Shown here piece by piece: positions 1-12,199 of a DNA stretch of 64,000 nucleotides. The stretch comes from Dipteronia dyeriana (taxonomy: Eukaryota > Streptophyta > Magnoliopsida > Sapindales > Sapindaceae). The translations under genes and the position numbers were made by a program. A model generated the notes under the pieces. It was not told the DNA's origin. It saw only the letters and a program-made list of their open reading frames with translations, and ran no database searches. The first letter of the stretch is position 1. Each line of letters begins with the position of its first letter. Where the stretch lies: the NCBI GenBank assembly GCA_032871835.1, contig CM065303.1, positions 53,358,597 to 53,422,596 on the forward strand, given 5' to 3'.

Positions 1-219
1 ATAGACTGATATATAATTTTAAAATTAAGTATTCAAAAGAATACTATCTAATTTTACTTTTACAATATTATATACAATATAAAGAAATTAAATATTTAAT
101 AACAAAATTATCATAAAAAAAATATAGTTCCATGATCATGATTCTATCATAAATTCATAATTCATAAATAATACATTGCATATTTGAAATTCAAAACCAA
201 CATGAATTACCTAGTGGTT

Positions 220-326
220 CAAAGACATATGGTACATTTCTATATTGATTTAAACAATATTTTTTCCAAGGAAATGTGCTGGCAATAGCTTTTAAGATAG
301 TTATTAATATGTCATATGTATGTTTT
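220..326 (-). pseudogene. hAT transposase remnant 1, outer flank beyond LINE insertion
   Basis: This short AT-rich stretch aligns by eye with about 39755-39860, the second hAT remnant in this window (shared stretch around TTATTAATATGT). It is the continuation of the remnant at 1267-2110 on the other side of the LINE at 327-1266. No reading frame survives. The identification rests on the alignment and on collinearity across the insertion, not on a domain. Positions 1-220 hold only AT-rich sequence with nothing recognisable. Confidence 0.5.
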
Positions 327-1266
327 TTTTTTTTTGAAACAGCAAACGAATTGATTTATTAATAAAGAAACAAACCAAGATAGGCAATTAAGAGGACACA
401 GCCAAAGTCCAGGCTAAAAACAAAAAACGACACAATAATAAACAGGAAAACAGAATAAAAATACAGAGAATAAGCAACTAGATCAGCCAAAGTCGCTCCA
501 TTCTAATCTATCCCTTACTCCACTTGAGCCATTTTTGGTGAGACAATCCGTAAAGGAGTTAGCGTCCCTAGACACAAACTTGATTGATAGCCCACTCCAC
601 AAAAGGAGAAGTTGTCTAATATCATAAACAAAATTGACCAAACTTCATTTCCCAATATCTTCATCGTTGCACCAAGAGACCGCTGTATTTGAATCGCTCA
701 AAATGTCAATGCAACGCCTATTCAGAAGCTGGTTGTCAACAATCAATTGGCAAGCTCTGTGAATTGCAAGCACTTCAGCAATAACATCCAACCATCCCAC
801 AGAAAAGGAAAATAGAAAAAAGATCTTACCACCATGATCACGAAGAACACCGCCGATGCCTGAGTCTCCCGGATTCCCTCTAGAAGATCCATCCACGTGA
901 AAATACAACTGCGATCCAGATAAAGGAGCCATAACCTTAATCCTGTTTTTCTTTGCCTTCCTAAAATCCACACACCTCTCTTTTAAATCCAACATAAGTA
1001 GAGTTAGATCCGCTTCAGCACCAACACCATAATTTTTGAACCATAATGCCACTCGAAACTTGATTGTGTTTAAAGCTTTGCCCAAATTAGCGTTGAAAGC
1101 CTAAAAGCCACGAAAAATTATGTCATTTCGACTCTCCCAAATTGTCCACACAATAGCAAAGAAAAGAATGTTCCAAAATCTCTTGCTTGCACTATAATAG
1201 CAAAGAAAAGACCATCCCTTAACCCATTCAGCAATCGACCCAGAAGAACAAACAAAAAACACCCTG
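327..1266 (-). mobile_element. 5'-truncated LINE (non-LTR) with RNase H-like 3' end
   Basis: The poly-T run at about 327-337 is the poly-A tail of an element on the minus strand. The longest surviving frame, 645-1085 (146 aa), carries an RNase H-like motif (YFHVDGSSRGNPG) and downstream SDSNTAVSWC, typical of the RVT_3 domain at the end of plant LINE ORF2. Upstream, in other frames, a WTIWESRND-like stretch resembles the zf-RVT region that precedes RNase H, so frameshifts and stops separate the pieces. The reverse transcriptase core is absent, as expected from 5' truncation. The element interrupts a hAT remnant: the second hAT copy near 39860-39885 lacks this block. It is dead as a coding element. 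Confidence 0.8.
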
Positions 1267-2110
1267 TTTGATCTCTTCCAACTGATCTATGAATTGGGTA
1301 GTTTGAATTTACCCAACTTGGTGGATATTCCTGATTTACATACAAAGGTATTGCATATGGCATTTGTGGTGAAGGATAACCAAATATATTGTAGCCATCA
1401 TAACTACCATAATATGGTAGTTGGAAACATGACATTGTTTGTGAATCACCCAATGAACTATTTTTTATATCTATACTCATCGAATAAAGAGTCATAGTCA
1501 AAGAATCTTCATCAATTTAACTCATTCCTATCTACCACAATTTTGATCAAAATTACTTACATCAGCATCCCAACCTGCCGAACTAGCACACCAACCTGCT
1601 ACACCAGCATCCCAACCTCTGGCACGAATATCCCAACTTGTTGCACCAGCATCTCAACCTCCTACACCAGAATCTCAACCTCTTGCATCGGAATCCCAAC
1701 CTCTCTTGTCTCCAACATCCCCATAATCACCGTTATCTTTTCCTCCACTATTTCCATCAAAGGTATGTTGGTCATCGAAAGAGCTACTAACAATAACTCA
1801 TGCTCTACATCAACTTATTCTCTAATCACTTTTTCAACATTTATTCTCATGTCAAATGTGTATTATGATTTCCTTCATCTTTATATAAGTAGGCAAGTCA
1901 AACCCAGTCAAAAATAAGATTCTTATTATCGTCCACTGCTTCAGCAGCTACTTAAAGTAGATCTGTAAAATCAGTTTCATTTACTTTATCTTTTTCAGCT
2001 ACCTTATCCATAAGTTTCAATTTCATATTATAATAACAATAAACAAGTTGTCCAAGCTTAGAATGGACAAGACGGTTTCTTTGTTTTATAAATTTGTTAA
2101 TGCTTCTTCT
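1267..2110 (-). pseudogene. hAT-superfamily transposase C-terminal remnant 1
   Basis: Read on the minus strand, 2100 to 1290 gives broken frames. They include LVYCYYNMKLKL, which matches the segment following the dimerisation region of plant hAT transposases (consensus-like LVYVxYNLRL), then an acidic stretch and a Tyr/Pro-rich tail (YGSYDGYNIFGYP). Several stops break it. The whole stretch is about 75-80% similar by eye to 39885-41030, including a run of ACCAGCATCCCAAC-like imperfect repeats (1560-1700). The superfamily call is from motif recognition only. The catalytic region is not present here. Confidence 0.6.
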
Positions 2111-3165
2111 TAAATAATTTTCAATTTAAATTATTTGCAAACAATTTAAGTGTTTTTTTTTATAATTTGCAAAATATCTATGAATTTCGAGATGAAATTC
2201 ACAATATTTCGGTAATATCAGGAGATTTTTATGAATATTTTGAAATCGGCAAAATATTTACTAGATATTAGATATTTGTTCTATTTCGATATTGGTCCCT
2301 TAAAAATATAGATATATCGGTATATCTATCGATTTTAAATTTCTTGCCTAGACCAGGTACAATACTAAAAAGTTTTCTACTTCTACATGGAATGTAAATG
2401 TACAGTTTATTTAATATTTAACCAATTAAGACTTGCCAATCTTTAAACATATGACGATACTAACGAAGTAAAAGTAGATAAATCTTACTATTTTCTATTA
2501 GATCGAGTACATGGTTTCATGTAATCATGTTATAAGATTTTAAACATTTTACATTCCATAAATGAAAGCCATGAATGAGGAAAATCAAATGTTTCTAACA
2601 CAGTTTCGTATTGTTGAAAAATGATTGGAAGCTAGTGAGCAACATATATGTAATTACATTTCATTTTCTGTAGTCGATACCCACTTGATATTTTATTGAA
2701 GCTATTGATGGAGATAAAAGTCCATTCCATAGACTGATGAAAACGTGCCTTTAATGTCCAACAAACAAAAATAGACAAATCACACAAACATTTTCTAAGA
2801 TCTAATGATATATTTGACTCTAAATTAAATCTTCTTTTGATAGTTGGATATATTGTATAGAATATAGATGTGGCCATTATGAAATCAGATTTGTTGAATT
2901 GATTTGAGCATTTTCTTAACCATGTGATGATGTCCTTGTTGAAATGTCGAAAGTATAAGATGATGAAGAAGCGGAGGCTGAATTATTATTTGCCTAAAAA
3001 AGGGGAATTATTGAATGGACAATCTTTGGCGTAATTATAACATGACAAGCATGTATAAGGTAGTTAGGCTTAATATTCTTTTGAATCAGATGATATGATT
3101 GATCCGGACACATACCTAATTCTTCAACATTTAATTCTTTTTTTTTAATATTACATTAATTCAGG
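2111..3165. other. AT-rich intergenic DNA, no gene seen
   Basis: No coding signal is visible. Positions 2150-2340 hold imperfect repeats of ATATTTCG/GATATT-like words, similar in texture to 39380-39470, which suggests an old degraded repeat. Short frames here show no recognisable motif. Confidence 0.5.
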
Positions 3166-3243
3166 TTTTTTTTTTTAAATGACTCGAACCCACAATCTCG
3201 TGGTACAGGTGTGAAAGGTTTAATATTAGTCCAACCTCATCTC
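3166..3243 (-). mobile_element. tRNA-derived SINE, family A, minus strand
   Basis: The reverse complement begins ATGAGGTTGGACTAATATTA and carries a box B-like GGGTTCGAGTC. A T-run at 3167-3178 marks the 3' tail. It belongs to the same family as copies at 43826, 49719, 50339 and 57240. Box A is decayed. It is a dispersed short retroposon, not a functional tRNA. Confidence 0.65.
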
Positions 3244-4667
3244 GTCCAACATTTAATTCATTGAAGCTTTATTATTTGAATTTATAATTTCCAAAGATGA
3301 AAAATTCTGCAACATTCAATACTGAGCAAAAACTTGTAATGCAAAGCTGGTCCTGGAGAATATTCAAAGTTTTTACTTTCCAGCCTCATAAGCAAAAACA
3401 GGCCATATGCTCTTGGGTTGGCAAAGTCATGATGGGATTATTTGCATGCATGAGATTGTGTTGTGGTGGTCCTGCAGGTTGAAAAAGCAGCAGAAGAGGC
3501 TGATGATCATCCATTTCTTTCATGTGAGTAATTAAGAGAAACAAAAACATATGGTGGACAATACATGCAACAAGAGAGCTTCCTAGAAGATAATATAATT
3601 GTGTATATAATTATAAACGCACAACACAGCTGACAGTATAGAGTTAGGATTCTCTCCTAACCTTATTTATTTTTTGTTTTTTTTTCTTCGAAAACAAATG
3701 AAATACTCATTTACATGAGAAATAAAATAATCGATAAATCTTCACCATATATTTTATAATATACTTAGATGTCACTAAATAAAAAAAAAATCGAAGATAA
3801 GAATCTTTAGTCTGACAGTTCTAGACTTGTTATTCTTCCATGTCTTGATTGAAGCGAGACAAGTCAGAGCTTCCATTATCTCATGATGGCAAATGCTGAA
3901 GATGATGAACCACACAGCTGATGAGCAGATAATGTCAATCTAGTCAAGCTGAATCTTTGAGTGGATGTCTCATTCATTGCTTTTGGAGAACTAAAAGATT
4001 CTCTAGAGTCTAGATACTCAACTGTTGCGTGTGTATATATATATATATTTCCTTTCTTACTTATGTAAACCTACATAAATGTAATGCAATGTAACCAATA
4101 GAAGCATGCTGTGTGGCAACAAAAACTCATTCCATTGGTTCTCCTTGCCATATGGCATGCACAGGATTTTCTGCACAGGATTTTCTCCAAGCAATTGGGC
4201 TATTGCAGGACATTTTGCCAGTGATTTCTTAGGCAACCCCCGGCCCATTTTGGTTTAGTGCTGAATCATGTAGTGTTTTTGGTGTTATTTTGCTAAATAT
4301 ATTTAAAGAGTAATGTTAATTGTTAAGCTTTCTAAATTCTATCCCACATTTCTTCACACATGGTGTTGACGGATAAGGTATCAATATTTTATAAATCATG
4401 AAATTATGTGACACGTGATGTGATGTTGATACTTAATGCCAACACTATTTATGAATGAATTTGGGAATTTTTTTTTTGAAAACCTAGCTAACATTACTCA
4501 TATTTAAAAAGGATCGGAATCAATAATCTTGGTGTGTTTTTGTATTAATTCTGCATATTTTTTGTATAATTTTTTTGATTTCCATATATTTAAAAGTAGT
4601 TTCAACAAATGATAAATCCAGGAAATGCTTTTAAAGGTTTGAAAACCGTTCAAAACTTCAAATATGT
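3244..4667. other. AT-rich intergenic DNA, no gene seen
   Basis: Short frames at 3297-3482 (plus) and 4057-4248 (minus) have no recognisable domain and no supporting splice or promoter context. A short (TA)n run lies near 4035. Nothing else could be assigned. Confidence 0.5.
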
Positions 4668-5713
4668 AAGGGTTTTTAGCAAAACTACCCTAATTTAAGG
4701 AGCAAATTGCAAATCTACCATAAAACCCAAAACAATTGCAAAAATGCCATAAAATTTCCAAATTGCCCTTATTCATAACATCACCCAATTTATTAACTAT
4801 ATTTACCAATTTTCAACAAACAATTACTAACATACTCACAAAGCCATCCACCGAACAAGATGGCAACTTCATGATCCGGTATTTACCTTATAATCCAAAG
4901 TTTTTTAAAAAAAAACCATGCAAAATTCCATCGGGTCAGAGTGACCCGACGTCAGGTCAGCCTGACCCGATGAAAAATATCATCGAGTTGGGGTGACCCG
5001 ACGTCGGGTCAGCCGACCCGATGGAATTTTTCGTTGGGTCAGGTTGACTTGACGTCGAGTTAGCCTGACCCGTGGCTGACCCGATGGAATTTTGTATGGT
5101 TTTTTTCATGAAAAATTTCATCTGGTTGGGGTGACCCGACGTCGGGTCAGCCTGACCCCGATAAAAAATATCATCGGGTTGGGGTGACTCGATGTCGAGT
5201 CAACCTGACCCAATGGATTTTTGCATGGGTTTTTTCATGAAAAATATCATCGGGTTGGGGTGACCCTACGTCGGGTAAGCCTGACCCCAATGAAAATTTT
5301 CATCGGGTCAGGCTCACCCGACGTCGGGTTACCCCAACCCGATGAAATTTTTCATGAAAAAAACCATGCAAAATTCCATCTGGTCAGGCTGACCCGATGA
5401 AAAATTCCATTTGGTCGGGTGACCCGACGTCGGGTCACCCTGACCCGATGGAATTGTGCATGTTTTTTTTTTTTAAAAAAACTTTGGATTATGAGGTAAT
5501 ACCAGATTATGAAGTTGCCAACTTGTTCGGTGGATGGCTTTGTGAGTATGTTAGTAATTGTTTGTTGAAAATTGGTAAATATAGTTAATAAATTGGGTGA
5601 TGTTATGAATAAGGGCAATTTGGGAAATTTATAGCATTTTTGCAATTGTTTTGGGTTTTAGGGTAGATTTGCAATTTGCTCCCTAAATTAGGATAGTTTT
5701 GCTAAAAACCCTT
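4668..5713. mobile_element. Foldback / long-TIR (MULE-like) element with CpG-rich palindromic core
   Basis: Two inverted arms of about 255 bp (4668-4925 and 5455-5713) start with AAGGGTTTTTAGCAAAACTA and are roughly 90% identical as reverse complements. The core (about 4930-5450) is a tandem series of imperfect copies of a unit containing the palindrome GACCCGACGTCGGGTC, alternating with poly-T and a TTTTTCATGAAAAA hairpin. There is no transposase frame. No clean target duplication was found (left flank TTCAAATATGT, right flank GAACATATTT). The long arms suit a Mutator-like or foldback element. The superfamily stays open. Confidence 0.75.
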
Positions 5714-6008
5714 GAACATATTTGACTTGAAAAGATAAAAGAAAAGTAAACTAGTTTTGTCTATTTAAAAAACAATATATTGATTGTAAACTTCAGAAAT
5801 GTTTATGTGGAACATAAACGAAACTATCATTTGCCAAACCATTGATGAGAATGTGAGATAAAATACCCAGAAAATTAAGCCAACAAACAATTATGTATAC
5901 TTGTGTTCATCAGGCCATAGCAACGATCTGGCTTAGTGGTGAATCAAAGTTAAAAGAGAAAGTACATAGTATTTCAAATGTAAAAATCAATTTTTGATAT
6001 GTAAAGCT
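5714..6008. other. Intergenic spacer
   Basis: AT-rich spacer between the foldback element and the TRIM. Nothing recognisable was seen. Confidence 0.4.
6004..6008. repeat. TRIM target-site duplication, left copy
   Basis: AAGCT immediately before the TRIM. The partner GAGCT is at 6651-6655. One mismatch. Confidence 0.5.
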
Positions 6009-6194
6009 TGTTGGAAGTACGGAACTCACATTCTCTATATTGGTATGATATTGGCCGCTTTAGGCCAAGCCCATACAGATTTGCTCTTTGGTCTCTACCC
6101 AAAAGGCTATACCAATGGAGATTATTTTCATACTTAAATACCTAAGATCATCCCCATGTCTAGCCAATGTGAGACTTTGGTTGTAAACCCAACA
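6009..6194 (-). repeat. TRIM 3' LTR
   Basis: This is the 3' repeat in element orientation, preceded on the minus strand by a polypurine tract at about 6195-6205. It is more diverged than its partner at several CpG/TpG positions. Confidence 0.8.
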
Positions 6195-6462
6195 ATCCTC
6201 CCCTCGAACAAAGGACCATCATTATCTTCACGTTTCGGGCCTCCCCTCAAGCAATCATCCATCCGTCAATGTTAGGGGAATCACTCCATCGAGGTTACTC
6301 CTCTCCACCGCACCGGAGCACACGTCTTATGTGAATATCTGGAGCATCTCCTGCCTCAAGAGCTAACATCACAGACCCATCACGAGCTACATGGGGCCCA
6401 CCATCTCCTGACTTGGTTCGGCTACGTCTCGGCCAAGTTTGGGGCACGACTCTGATACCGCT

Positions 6463-6650
6463 TGTTGGATGTACGGAACCCACATTCTCCACATTGGCAT
6501 GATATTGTCCGGTTTGAGCTAAGTCGACACGGATTTGCTCTTGGGTCTCTATCCAAAAGGCCTCATACCAATGGAGATTATTTCCATACTTATATACCCA
6601 AGATCATCCTCATGTCTAGCCAATGTGGGACTTTGGTTGTAAACCCAACA
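6463..6650 (-). repeat. TRIM 5' LTR
   Basis: This is the 5' repeat in element orientation, because the tRNA-Met primer-binding site complement abuts it at 6450-6461. Ends are TGTTGG and CCAACA. Confidence 0.8.
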
Positions 6651-6899
6651 GAGCTAGCAAAAAAGTTTTTAGTACTAGGATAGTAGGATAGTTATCCTAC
6701 CCCATCATCCTTGCATCATTTATACATCTTCCCTATTTGAAAAATAATCTTCATGAAAATAAAGTTCAACTTCAATCTTCTTGTATCTCGGGAATCTTTC
6801 TTGAAAATAAACCTACCTTAATTTTTTTAGGGCTTTTATCTTTGTTTGGCACCAAGGGTCGATGGTCTATTGAACTTTACGAGATCAACCATTACAAGA

Positions 6900-6995
6900 G
6901 TCTTTCAACATTTTATAATCTTATAGACGAATGTATGATTTGAACCCCTAGATCAAATGTGAAGAGGAAATGTATAACCACTTGAGTTAACTATT
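6900..6995 (-). mobile_element. tRNA-like SINE head, family B, minus strand
   Basis: The reverse complement contains a box A-like AACTCAAGTGGTTATAC and a box B-like GGGGTTCAAATC about 35 bases downstream. This is the spacing of a tRNA-derived RNA polymerase III promoter. No acceptor stem closes, so a genuine tRNA gene is unlikely. A second family B copy lies at 49430-49590. Confidence 0.5.
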
Positions 6996-7399
6996 TGAAA
7001 TACTTTGGGCCCAACACCGTTGAGGGTTGGGGAATAAACATATTTAAAAGAGAATACCACACAAAGAACAAAGAAAATATTAATTGGTGTCGATGTTGTG
7101 CACAATGAGCCCTTTTGCTTATTGTGGAATCTTTTCCCTAGTCAATCTCAACATTCCTTCATTGGTTGTTCCTCTCATGCCTCCCGCGAGTCTGGTACCT
7201 CGCCACCTTTGAAAATGAATAGATTTGTCCATCTAATTGTTTCTTGCCCCCCTGACTTCGTCCACGCCATACTTAGTTGAGAACTTGACCTTAAGGCAAT
7301 ACATCGTTGTAACTATCTAGATCTTGTTAAAAAAAAATGTCTTCCTAACAATGCATTATAAGGCCAGTGAGACAAGTCCACTACTACAAAAGCGAGCAA

Positions 7400-8790
7400 A
7401 ATTATAATGTAGCAACGGTCATTTCCCATCATCAATGGAAGTTTCATCGGCTCTATGCGCCAGATCTCCACTCATCCAAATCCCTTTAATGGGGTGTGGA
7501 AAACTTCCAGATCTTGGCGATCGAGGCATAATTGTTGGTAGACGTCGAGATGCAGGATGTCGGTTGAACTGCCATTGTCTCTCATGACTCTCCGAGCATC
7601 CCGGTGCCCTATCAGTACCTCCATAACTATCACGTCATTTTGCTTTACATCCACGTCTCCCGTATCTTCCATTGAAAAAGCAATTAGACCCTATTCTTGA
7701 CGGGGTTTCTTGGGGCCTCTGTGGACATGGTAAACACTATGATTTTTCCTGCCATCTATCAATTTATGGATTTCGGATCGTCGATCTCTATTGCTAGTGC
7801 CTGTTGAGAGGCCTCTATAAATGGTATTGATCAGGTTGTCCTGGGATCTTCCATTATTTTGGTTGGCCCTTTCAGGGATATCTCTCTACACCTGCTTGTC
7901 ATAATGTCCTACATTTCTTGCTTGAGTATAAGCTCATTTAGGTGTCAATCCCTAATCAAGCTCTCAATGTAATCCTTGAGTTGATAGCATTTTGAAGTGT
8001 CATAGTCGTGATCTTTGTGGAACCTGCAATACTTAGTAGTGTCCTTTCAAGCATTCCCTAGCCACTATACAAGCCCTTTTTCCTAGACCACAGATAAAAT
8101 CTTCTTATGGTTCCTAACAAGGCGAATGTAGTTGGTGTATTTCTCTGTATACTTTCTATCTTTATTCCTTTTCTCACCTTACCGGTGATCACTCTATATG
8201 TCTTGATTTTTATTTTTTTTGGACTTCCCTTCTTTTTGTCGAGGAGCTGCCATTAGTTTTGCTGCTAGGTCGTACTCTATGCACCAGACGTAATCAACAG
8301 CTATTTCTTCGCCCGACGTAATCATCGGCTATTTCTAGTAGATCTTCATAAGATCTATGTTTGGTTTTCCTTAGGTGGAATGAGAATCGGTAGCTTTACA
8401 ATCCATTGGTGAAAATATTTATTGTGGCGATATCTTTGAAGTCTTCGACACCCATCGCCTTCTTGATAAAACGATTCATGTAGCTCCTAATCGTTTCCAC
8501 TGCATCTTGCTTGAGGGATGATGGGTGCATGAGAGACTTCTTATGTTACACGCTCCTCATAAAATGTCATATGAATATCTCATTGAATTGCTGAAAATTA
8601 TCCACATATCCTTCTAGGGGCTGGTGGTACCATCTGGATGTAAGGTCACCCAAAGCCATGGAGAAGGCTTTATACCATAAGTCCATGTCAATGGCATGGG
8701 CCTTCATTAGGGTCTTGAAACGATTGATGTGTTCAACTAGGTCTCAACCCTAGTGGTAAACTACAAGCGTAGAAGGCCTAAATTTGGTAG
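7400..8790 (-). pseudogene. Ty3/gypsy gag-protease remnant
   Basis: On the minus strand, about 8755 to 8560 reads as a gypsy Gag segment (VEHINRFKTLMKAHAIDMDL, then a SRWYHQPLEGYVDNFQQFNE-like stretch), with DAVETIRSYMNRFIKKAMG further on. The 66-aa frame at 7472-7672 holds VMRDNGSSTDIL, the retropepsin-like region where an active copy would have a VDNGSS-type motif, followed by TPLKGFG. Order is Gag then protease, so the 5' end is at the higher coordinate. Many stops and frameshifts break it, and reverse transcriptase and integrase are not visible below 7400. Lineage within gypsy is unresolved. Confidence 0.75.
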
Positions 8791-9313
8791 CGATTCATTT
8801 ATTCACAATTCTTTATGTGAATTTGCTACATGTTTGCCTAGCCAACGCGCCTCATCTCTGTGCCTTCATCTTCGCAACTGAAAGATTAAAAGAAGAGTAG
8901 AAAAGATTTATAAAACCCATGAATGCATTCGATTAGCTTCGTAATCTTCAGTTGGAGCAAATCTTCCTCTTCAAGCTTCCAAGTGCAACCATGGTGGTGG
9001 TGTGATGCAAGACAACTCTTTTGGTGGCTTGGGACCTCCCTTGGCTAGATTCTCCTAAAATTAGGGTTCAAAGAAGGTTAAATAGGCTTTAGATGCTAGG
9101 TCAAACCTTTAACCAATAAGGAAATTGACTCATTTGAGAATCTTTACCTATTTAGAATTATATATCTTTCCTAATCCATTAAAATTGATTCTTCTTGATT
9201 TAAAACAAGGATTAATTGTCAACTTGCTGTTCAAGACTCCCACACACATCCAAGAAGGTAAATTATCCGTTCCGACAACTTGCAAATTGAACCTCGTCAC
9301 TATTTATGGAATT

Positions 9314-9795
9314 ATGACTGATCTGACCATCAGATACTAAAACTGGCATAACTTCTTCTATAAAATTCGGATCGATAAGCTGTTAAGTGTGCCGAAAACT
9401 AGATATCTAGGGCTTTCTAAAAATAGGTGTCATGCAATCCAGTTCAATATGAGGAGGGAGATATGGGCCTTGCAAATTAGGTGTTCCACACTGGTTTGAA
9501 AATCTTCCCACGGCTTGTGTCTAGATACGAGCGCCACCCCTCGCCCGCACTTAACTCATTGGAATTCATCGTGGTTGGCACTGTGGTTTACGCTTTTATG
9601 CCTTTTGTTGTGGCATATATTGCGGTTTATGCCTAACTTTCTCTTTTCTCTATATTTTGACTTCTTTTCTTCCAAAATAAGATCCAACACATCTTCTATG
9701 AAATGTGACCTACACGGTCTCAACAAATACATTAAAAATACATATTTCACCCGAGAACAAAACACAAATGGGGGCCTAAAACATGTATAAAAATA
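9314..9795 (-). repeat. Gypsy-associated direct repeat, copy 1 (possible LTR part)
   Basis: About 480 bp roughly 80% identical to 12200-12690 in the same orientation. On the minus strand it is preceded by a TGATAAGTTTGGGGG-type stretch (near 9810-9825), common just before the 3' LTR of Athila/Tat-like gypsy elements. The similarity ends abruptly near 9314, and exact LTR ends with TG..CA were not found. Confidence 0.5.
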
Positions 9796-12199
9796 GAGCG
9801 ATCAAATACCCCCAAACTTATCATTTACTACTCCTCAAGCAAAACTAGAATAAAAACAAAAACTAAAAACAAACACCTACAAAAAGTAATAAATAAACTA
9901 AGCCACTTTCGTAGGGAACATGATAGCATTAAGCATCTGATACAAGTCTTTAAACCTCTAGGTGTCCCTAGTATGAGGAGTTTTGTCTCCTGTGGGTTTA
10001 CTAACTATGTACCCACAAACATATTTCAGCGAAAAAAAACAAATAATCAAGATGCAACTCAAATGTACCATTCGAAGCCAATGCATGCTAAAACCACTAA
10101 ATAAAAAATAAAATTATGCCTCTCATTTGAATGCATCACTAGTGAACAAAAAAACCCATACTCGAGACATTCTAGCTTCAAAAACACATTCGACAAACAC
10201 CATAGACATAATTCATCTCGACTATAATTCTCACAAGATATCACTCAGAGTCCCACACAGAACCTAGGAAAATACACTCATCAAGCATATGAAAATGAAG
10301 TTTATGCATAAGAAATTTCACGTTATAATCGAATATGAACTATAAGATAAAAAATGCTTGATAATGCAAAGGATCTTATGAACGGAATCAGACAAGAAGA
10401 ATAAGATGGAGCACATATTTACCTTTACTCCTGAGCTAGCATTTTCTAAAAGATCAATTAGGTCTTTTCTTTGGTTGTACTAGGGACATTGGGTGAAGGC
10501 TTAAGAAAAACGGGAAAAAGGAAAGGAAACAAACCTGGGATCATATCGAGAAATTTTTTGATAATCCTTTCATTCATCCTCCTTTTTGAGTTGGCCTTGA
10601 TTTCACATCACTTAATTGTAAAGCTCTATTTATTTTCTCGATCAATATTTCTCCTTTTAACTTGTTGTTGTTGCTTTTTTTTCTTTTTCATTTTTTTTCA
10701 ACAACTTTTTAGCACATTTCTTCGATACTTTTCTGTTGTATGTCTTCTTTCACGGTTCATGCACTTCACGATTCACCCATTTCTAACTATCTTTAATCAT
10801 CTTCATCACCTTAATATGATCTTAAGCTGTAAGGCATGGCTAAATTATGACTTATTGGAATTAAGTTAATATGGGTGATGAAAGGAAAAAAGAAAGGCTT
10901 ATATTGTTTGGCTTCAAAATTTGCTTTGGAGTACACACAAAGGAAAAGAAATATTTATTAAGTGAATTCAAGCACACATCACCTACAACACTTCTAATGG
11001 TTACACCAAATCAAGAGTAAAGTCCACATGTGATATTTTTATGATGAATATTCTTTAATATCTAATGCATAACCTATTGAGACCAATTCTAACACTAAGA
11101 ACCTGATAAGTGTTTAAGAGTAGAAAAAAATAACCCCTCTAATTTATACACAATTTGATTTGGTAAACTCACTAGGTTAGTCTCTACTATTAATCAAGGC
11201 AATTCAATTAAGTGTCGTATCCACCATCACATCAAGAACATGTCATATAATTGTAAAAATGCAAAGCAATACTCTAAATAGAAAGACGTTAGTCTAAACT
11301 CAATGATAATCTATACATTACGGCCCTAAAAGTACATAAAATAAGCATCTCAACATTGAGAACAAAAATTTCAAAAGCTGTTGTATTTCAAAATTGACCT
11401 ACGTCAGTTTTTTAATGCATATATCTCAAATAACTCAATAAAAATTAGAAACAAATTCATACAAGAAAATAGACATAAAAATACACTTTCCATTTAGAAA
11501 ATATTTTAAATTTCAAATAGGGAAAGTGTTAAAGCGAACATTGAAACCAGTTCACGTGTAGAATTTAAAAAACAGGGCATCGCCCATGACCTTTTTTCAA
11601 AGAAAAGTTCATAACTTTTGAATCACCGCCCATAAATTTATGTTCTTTATATCGTTGGATTCGTATTGGAAAAAAAAAAAAGAGTGCACCATAGACGAAA
11701 AAAATTATATTCTTACCAAAACATACAATTTTGAAGATACATTTACCTCAAAAAAAAATCAAAATAGGGCACTTTTCTCAAAGTTAAACAAAAAAAAAAC
11801 ACAACGTAAACATAGAATCCACAACCCAAACCTAGTATAAACATTGTCCTCAATGTTTATACGATGTGTAATGCACGGAAAAAGATTAAAGTCAAAGCAT
11901 GGCATATATGAACTCGAAAAACAAATGCAAACAAAAACTAGAAAAACTAGAAACTAAAAAAAAATGAAACTAAATTACCTAGGTGAGTTTCCTCCCTCCC
12001 AGCGCTTAATTTAACGTCTCGGCAAGACGGATGCAAGCTCTAAACTCAACCAAACTCAAATGTCTCATATTTACGCTTGCGCTTGATTAGGTCCTTGAAG
12101 AATATTTTGCACGCCGGCATTTTCCTAATCACATTAAGCAAATGCAAGTTAATGTTCACTTGTAAAAGTGCTTTGATAAGTTCAGAAAACAAGTTAATG
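9796..12199 (-). mobile_element. Internally deleted Ty3/gypsy (Athila/Tat-like) interior
   Basis: On the minus strand, near 12180-12080, a conserved gypsy Gag-protease linker motif reads VNINLHLLNVIRKMP followed by KDLIKRKRKYETF. It runs almost directly into a stretch (about 12030-11985) resembling the post-pol noncoding region of plant gypsy elements (GACGTTAAATTAAGCGCTGG). Pol is therefore missing by internal deletion. The rest, 9800-11980, is AT-rich with no surviving domain. A 132-aa frame at 10471-10869 is hydrophobic low-complexity sequence and is not called as a gene. Confidence 0.55.

Larger units (their letters stand above)
6009..6650 (-). mobile_element. Complete TRIM (terminal-repeat retrotransposon in miniature)
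   Basis: Two direct terminal repeats of 186 and 188 bp (6009-6194 and 6463-6650) both start TGTTGG and end CCAACA, about 88% identical by eye. The internal region is only about 268 bp and has no gag or pol. Next to the 6463 repeat, CTCTGATACCGC on the plus strand is the complement of a GGTATCAGAG primer-binding site matching the 3' end of plant initiator tRNA-Met. Next to the other repeat, the reverse complement gives a purine tract GAGGGGAGGAT. Together these place the 5' end at the higher coordinate. The 5-bp flanks AAGCT / GAGCT match at four positions, a likely decayed target duplication. It depends on other retrotransposons for movement. Confidence 0.85.

Noticed and set aside
1294..1917. 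Plus-strand ORFs of 67 and 124 aa
   Set aside because: Antisense to the hAT remnant; the Thr/Ser-rich run comes from ACCAGCATCCCAAC imperfect repeats.
10471..10869. 132-aa hydrophobic ORF
   Set aside because: T-rich low-complexity sequence within decayed gypsy interior, with no start context or homologous motif.
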